Origin: Xylanimicrobium pachnodae JCM 13526 = NBRC 107786 | GTDB taxonomy: Bacteria > Actinomycetota > Actinomycetes > Actinomycetales > Cellulomonadaceae | Reading direction: 5' to 3' | NCBI GenBank assembly: GCA_001592145.1 | Contig: BCWJ01000005.1 | Coordinates: 186,001 to 250,000, forward strand | DNA: 64,000 nucleotides | Part shown: in pieces, positions 60,258-64,000 of the stretch | Numbering within the stretch: the first letter of the stretch is position 1 | How the letters are laid out: each line of letters opens with the position of its first letter | The notes under the pieces: model-generated | The model's database searches: none | What the model saw: only the letters and a program-made list of their open reading frames with translations | Told to the model about the DNA's origin: nothing | Made by a program: the position numbers and the translations under genes

Positions 60258-61246
60258 GCGTGTTGGACGGTGCGGAAGTCCTGGTCACGGGCGGGGCGGG
60301 GACGATCGGGTCGACGCTGGTGGACCAGCTTGTCAACGCAGGTGTCGCCCACGTCGACGTGGTCGACAACCTGGTGCGCGGGCGGCGCGCGAACCTCGAC
60401 GACGCCCTGGCCACCGGTCGGGTCAGTCTGATCGAGGGTGACATCCGTGACCGGGACCTGGTGCACGACCTGACGAAGGGCAAGGACCTGGTGTTCCACC
60501 AGGCCGCGATCCGCATCACCCAGTGCGCGGAGGAGCCCCGTCTCGCCCTCGAGGTGATGGTCGACGCCACGTTCAACGTGTTCGAGGCCGCCGCCGAGCA
60601 CAAGGTCGGCAAGCTCGTCACGGCGTCGTCGGCATCCGTGTACGGCATGGCGGAGCAGTTCCCGACGACAGAACGCCACCACCACCACAACAACGACACC
60701 TTCTACGGGGCGTCGAAGTCGTTCAACGAGGGGATGCTCCGGTCGTTCCGGGCCATGTACGGCCTGGACTACGTGGCCCTGCGCTACTTCAACGTGTACG
60801 GCCCGCGCATGGACGTGCACGGCCTGTACACCGAGGTGCTGGTGCGGTGGATGGAACGCATCGCCGACGGCAAGCCCCCGCTGATCTTCGGTGACGGCCG
60901 CCAGACGATGGACTTCGTGTGCGTGCCCGACATCGCCCACGCCAACGTGCTCGCCGCGGCGTCCGACGTCGTGGACGGGCACTACAACATCGCGTCGGGC
61001 ACCGAGACCAGCCTGCTGGAGCTTGCTGAGGCGCTCCTGCGGGCCATGGACTCGGACCTGGGCGTCGAGCACGGTCCGGAACGGGCTGTCAACGGCGTGG
61101 TGCGCCGCCTGGCCGACACGTCCGCCGCGCGCCGCGACCTGGGCTTCGAGTCGACGATCGGGCTCGACGAAGGGCTGCGGCTGCTCGTGGACTGGTGGCG
61201 CCCCCTGCGCGCGGAGATCGCCGCCGGGCGGAAGGCCGCCGCATGA
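60254..61246 (+). CDS. NAD-dependent nucleotide-sugar epimerase/dehydratase
   Basis: A 330-residue extended SDR: LVTGGAGTIGSTLVDQL (cofactor loop), TASSASVYGMAEQF and the catalytic FYGASKSFNEGMLR, RYFNVYGPRMDVHGLY and DFVCVPDIAHAN. Most like UDP-glucose/GlcNAc 4-epimerases (GalE/WbpP type) or 4,6-dehydratase relatives. Supplies or epimerises the activated sugar for the operon product. Coupled on both sides by ATGA overlaps. Confidence 0.9.
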   Translation: MSVLDGAEVLVTGGAGTIGSTLVDQLVNAGVAHVDVVDNLVRGRRANLDDALATGRVSLIEGDIRDRDLVHDLTKGKDLVFHQAAIRITQCAEEPRLALEVMVDATFNVFEAAAEHKVGKLVTASSASVYGMAEQFPTTERHHHHNNDTFYGASKSFNEGMLRSFRAMYGLDYVALRYFNVYGPRMDVHGLYTEVLVRWMERIADGKPPLIFGDGRQTMDFVCVPDIAHANVLAAASDVVDGHYNIASGTETSLLELAEALLRAMDSDLGVEHGPERAVNGVVRRLADTSAARRDLGFESTIGLDEGLRLLVDWWRPLRAEIAAGRKAAA

Positions 61247-62439
61247 ACCTCCACTCCGCGACTGCTGCCGCTCCGGTGGCCGAGGCTCCCACCCGCATCA
61301 ACGTGATGAAGCCCTGGCTCGGTGCCGACGAGGTTGCCGCGGTCACGGCAGTCATCGAGTCCGGTTGGGTAGCACAGGGCCCGAGGGTGGCCGCGTTCGA
61401 GCGCGCGTTCGCGGACGCCGTGCAGGCCGCGGACGCCGTCGCCGTGTCCTCCTGCACCACCGCGCTGCACCTGGCGCTCGTCGTCGCCGGTATCGGGGCA
61501 GGCGACGACGTCGTCGTGCCGTCGTTCTCGTTCATCGCGACCGCGAACGCCCCCACCTACGTGGGCGCCCGTCCCGTGTTCGCCGACGTCGACGCGGTCA
61601 CCGGCAACGTGACCGCGCAGAGCGTCGAGGCGGCGCTGACCCCCGCCACCCGTGCCGTCATCGTCGTCGACCAGGGCGGCGTGCCCGTCGACCTCGACCC
61701 CATCCGGGCGCTGTGCGACCCGCGCGGCGTCGTCGTCATCGAGGATGCCGCCTGCGGGGCCGGGTCCACCTACCGGGGCCGGCCCGTCGGGGCGGGAGCC
61801 GAGCTCGCCGCCTGGTCGTTCCACCCCCGCAAGATCCTCACCACCGGTGAAGGCGGCATGCTCACCACGAGCAACCCCGAATGGGCGGCACGCGCACGCC
61901 GTCTGCGCGAGCACGCCATGAGCGTCTCGGCCGCAGACCGGCACGCGGACCTGGTCTCCCCGCCCGAGCAGTACGAGGAGATCGGCCACAACTTCCGCAT
62001 GACCGACCTCCAGGCCGCCGTCGGCCTGGTACAGCTCGGCAAGCTGCCCGAGGCAGTTGCGCGACGCCGGGAGCTGGCCGCGAGGTACCGGTCGGCGCTC
62101 GCGGACGTGCCCGGCGTGCGCCTGGTGGACGACCCGCCGTACGGAACCGCCAACTTCCAGTCGCTGTGGCTGGAGGTGACGCCGCCCTACCCGCTGGACC
62201 GCGAAGGGCTGCTGCTCGCGCTCGCGCAGGCTGGCGTGTCGGCGCGGCGCGGCATCATGGCGGCGCACCGCCAGCCTGCCTATGCGGGTCGCGACACCGG
62301 CTCCGCCACGCTCCGGGTGACCGAGCGGCTGACCGATGCGACGCTGATCCTTCCGCTGTTCCACCAGCTCACCGAGGACGAGCTGGCGCGGGTCGTCGCC
62401 GTCATTCGTGGGCCGGTCCCCCACGTCGACGGGGCTTGA
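61243..62439 (+). CDS. DegT/DnrJ/EryC1 family sugar aminotransferase
   Basis: A 398-residue PLP-dependent aminotransferase acting on keto-sugar nucleotides. Signatures: SSCTTALHLALVVAGIG, VVIEDAACGAGSTYRG and the PLP lysine in WSFHPRKILTTGEGGML, with GHNFRMTDLQAAVGLVQL. The aminated position cannot be read from sequence. Followed one base after its stop by the NeuD-like gene. Confidence 0.92.
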   Translation: MNLHSATAAAPVAEAPTRINVMKPWLGADEVAAVTAVIESGWVAQGPRVAAFERAFADAVQAADAVAVSSCTTALHLALVVAGIGAGDDVVVPSFSFIATANAPTYVGARPVFADVDAVTGNVTAQSVEAALTPATRAVIVVDQGGVPVDLDPIRALCDPRGVVVIEDAACGAGSTYRGRPVGAGAELAAWSFHPRKILTTGEGGMLTTSNPEWAARARRLREHAMSVSAADRHADLVSPPEQYEEIGHNFRMTDLQAAVGLVQLGKLPEAVARRRELAARYRSALADVPGVRLVDDPPYGTANFQSLWLEVTPPYPLDREGLLLALAQAGVSARRGIMAAHRQPAYAGRDTGSATLRVTERLTDATLILPLFHQLTEDELARVVAVIRGPVPHVDGA

Positions 62440-62440
62440 G

Positions 62441-63076
62441 ATGACCGGCGTGCTGATCCTCGGGGCGAGCGGGCTCGCCCGTGAGGTGCTGCCCGTGCTG
62501 CGCGAGCAGGGCCGCGACGTTCTGGGCATCCTGGACGATCGGCACGCGGAGCTGCCCCGCACGGTCGGTGGCGTCCCCGTGCTCGGTGGGATCGCCGACG
62601 TCGGCCTGTACCCCGACGCCGAGCTCCTCGCGTGCGTCGGCCCCAGTGGCGTGCGCTCGGACGTCGTCGCCCGGGCCGAGTCGGCGGGCGCCCGGCAATG
62701 GGCGACCGTCGTCGACCCGTCGGTGCGCAACCCCGGTGACTGCCCGGTGGGGCAGGGCTCGATCCTGCTGGCGGGGGTCACCCTCACCGCCGATGCCGTT
62801 CTTGGCGAGCACGTGGTGGCGATGCCCGGGGTGACGGTCACGCACGACTGCCTGGTCGGGGACTTCGCAACGCTCGCTGCGGGCGTGTCCCTCGGCGGGG
62901 CAGTGCGCGTCGGGCGTGCCGCCTACCTCGGGATGAACGCCTCCGTCCGCCCCGGCGTCGTCATCGGCGCTCACGCGACGGTCGGCATGGGGGCCGCGGT
63001 CCTGACCGACGTGCCCAGTACGAAGACGTGGGTGGGCGTACCCGCCCGGCAACTGAAAGCAGGTGTCCGTCCATGA
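62441..63076 (+). CDS. NeuD/PglD-like sugar N- or O-acyltransferase
   Basis: A 211-residue acyltransferase with an N-terminal PglD-type nucleotide-sugar-binding domain (VLILGASGLAREVLPVL) and a C-terminal left-handed beta helix (about 95-205) containing VAMPGVTVTHDCLVGDFATL, where the His is the likely catalytic base. Such enzymes N-acylate amino sugars made by DegT aminotransferases. Lies between two aminotransferase genes, matching amino-sugar acylation. Confidence 0.88.
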   Translation: MTGVLILGASGLAREVLPVLREQGRDVLGILDDRHAELPRTVGGVPVLGGIADVGLYPDAELLACVGPSGVRSDVVARAESAGARQWATVVDPSVRNPGDCPVGQGSILLAGVTLTADAVLGEHVVAMPGVTVTHDCLVGDFATLAAGVSLGGAVRVGRAAYLGMNASVRPGVVIGAHATVGMGAAVLTDVPSTKTWVGVPARQLKAGVRP

Positions 63077-64000
63077 GCGTTCCCTTCCTCGACCTGGCCG
63101 CGCAGTCGGCCGAGATCGCCGACGAGGTCTTGCCCACGTGGCAGGAGCAGCTCCTGTCCGCGGGATTCGTGGGCGGCAGCGAGGTCGCCGCGTTCGAGTC
63201 CGAGTACGCCGCGTACATCGGCACCCGGCACGTCGTCGGGGTGGGGAACGGCACCGACGCCGTGGAACTCGCGCTGCGCGCTGTCGGCGTCCGTGCCGGC
63301 GACGAGGTGGTGATACCCGCGAACACGTTCATCGCGACAGCGGAGGCCGCCTCCCGCATCGGCGCGGTGCCCGTTCTCGTGGACGTCGACGCCGAGCACC
63401 TGCTCATCGACCCCGCCGCCGTCGAGGCCGCCGTCACCGAACGCACCCGCGCCGTCGTGCCCGTGCACCTGTACGGCCAGACCGCGCCCGTGGAGGACCT
63501 GCGGCCCATCGCCAACCGGCACGGCCTCGCCATCGTCGAGGACGCCGCCCAGTCGCAAGGGGCGTCGTCGTCGGCGGGCATGGCCGGTGCGCTGGGACGG
63601 GTGGCCGCCACGAGCTTCTACCCGGGCAAGAACCTGGGCGCCGCCGGCGACGCCGGCGCGGTGCTCACGAACGACCCCGAGGTCGCGGCGTTCGTGCGCA
63701 ACGTCGCGGCCCACGGGTCCACCACCAAGTACGTGCACGACCGTGTGGGGTTCAACTCCCGGCTCGACGCCGTCCAGGCCCCCGTGCTGCGCGCCAAGCT
63801 GCGCCGGCTCGACGGGTGGAACAAGGCCCGCCGGATCGCCGCCGACCGCTACGCCGAGCTCTTGGCCGATGTGCCGGGCGTGCGCGTGCCCACCAGCCGC
63901 GCAGGCAACGAGGACGTGTGGCACCTGTACGTGGTGCAGGTCGAGGAGCGCGACCTGGTGCTCGCCGAGCTGCACCAGGCCGGGATCGGCGCCGCCCTGC
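63073..64000 (+). CDS. DegT/DnrJ/EryC1 family sugar aminotransferase, partial at right edge
   Basis: About 309 codons are present with no stop before the window ends. VPFLDLAAQ at the start, VGVGNGTDAVELALRAVGV, VIPANTFIATAEA, IVEDAAQSQGA and the PLP lysine in SFYPGKNLGAAGDAGAV identify a second sugar aminotransferase, closer to the FdtB/QdtB (3-amino sugar) type than its neighbour. ATG 63073 overlaps the preceding stop (ATGA). Confidence 0.92.
   Translation, partial: MSVPFLDLAAQSAEIADEVLPTWQEQLLSAGFVGGSEVAAFESEYAAYIGTRHVVGVGNGTDAVELALRAVGVRAGDEVVIPANTFIATAEAASRIGAVPVLVDVDAEHLLIDPAAVEAAVTERTRAVVPVHLYGQTAPVEDLRPIANRHGLAIVEDAAQSQGASSSAGMAGALGRVAATSFYPGKNLGAAGDAGAVLTNDPEVAAFVRNVAAHGSTTKYVHDRVGFNSRLDAVQAPVLRAKLRRLDGWNKARRIAADRYAELLADVPGVRVPTSRAGNEDVWHLYVVQVEERDLVLAELHQAGIGAAL

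Noticed and set aside
1-64000. Insertion sequences, integrases, prophage genes or attachment sites
   Set aside because: No transposase, integrase or phage structural domain and no terminal inverted repeats with target duplications were recognised, including next to the tRNA-Gln gene.

Overview
The window is about 73% G+C, with mostly GTG/ATG starts, TAnnnT-type -10 boxes and a gene order (rsmI, metG, tatD, rpf-like genes, ksgA, ispE, ABC-F ATPase, tRNA-Gln, glmU, prs, rplY, pth) typical of high-GC Actinobacteria. Intracellular xylan/chitin oligosaccharide enzymes (GH20, GH43, an acetyl-xylan-esterase-like hydrolase) and Rpf-type cell-wall hydrolases suggest a plant-polymer-degrading member of the Micrococcales (Cellulomonadaceae/Promicromonosporaceae type). 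The genus is inference; no rRNA lies in the window.

Layout. 1-8.9 kb: a MarR regulator with a perfect operator palindrome, a secreted protein overlapping a GH20 hexosaminidase, divergent protein O-mannosyltransferase and rsmI genes, then a leftward GH43/pncA/small-protein group. 8.9-20.7 kb: a PQQ-type sugar dehydrogenase lipoprotein, metG, tatD, four consecutive G5/DUF348 cell-wall enzymes with two alternating catalytic ends, ksgA and ispE. 20.7-36.6 kb: accessory and regulatory genes (acetyl esterase, MarR with a His-rich tail and palindromic operators, YwiC-like membrane protein, ABC-F, VanZ, an epimerase with a zinc-ribbon tail, two tandem PQQ-propeller paralogues, a CynX-like MFS with its MarR, a NatAB-type ABC exporter, TetR). 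36.6-42.8 kb: tRNA-Gln(TTG), glmU-prs, a GT2-GtrA fusion, rplY, pth and a DUF4190 protein.

42.9-64 kb is the most unusual part. A 1580-residue secreted protein with four DUF4082 modules is followed by a leftward exporter operon and then a large glycan locus. This locus has an AMP-forming ligase, membrane-anchored SGNH protein, AcpS-type phosphopantetheinyl transferase, dedicated acyl carrier protein, class B asparagine synthetase, NAD synthetase, hexapeptide acyltransferase, rhamnosyltransferase-like protein, and an operon for an N-acylated amino sugar (Gfo/Idh oxidoreductase, epimerase, two DegT aminotransferases, NeuD-like acyltransferase) that runs off the window. The palindrome CACCCGGGTG recurs upstream of three promoters here, about 45 or 55 bp before the -10, suggesting a shared regulator. 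I infer a cell-surface or extracellular polysaccharide carrying a carrier-protein-delivered substituent.

Two themes recur across the window. Many genes have a -10 hexamer exactly 6-7 bases before the start codon, the signature of leaderless transcripts. Three of the four G5/DUF348 genes share the same promoter layout, TTGG.. with 17 bp to TACGGT.
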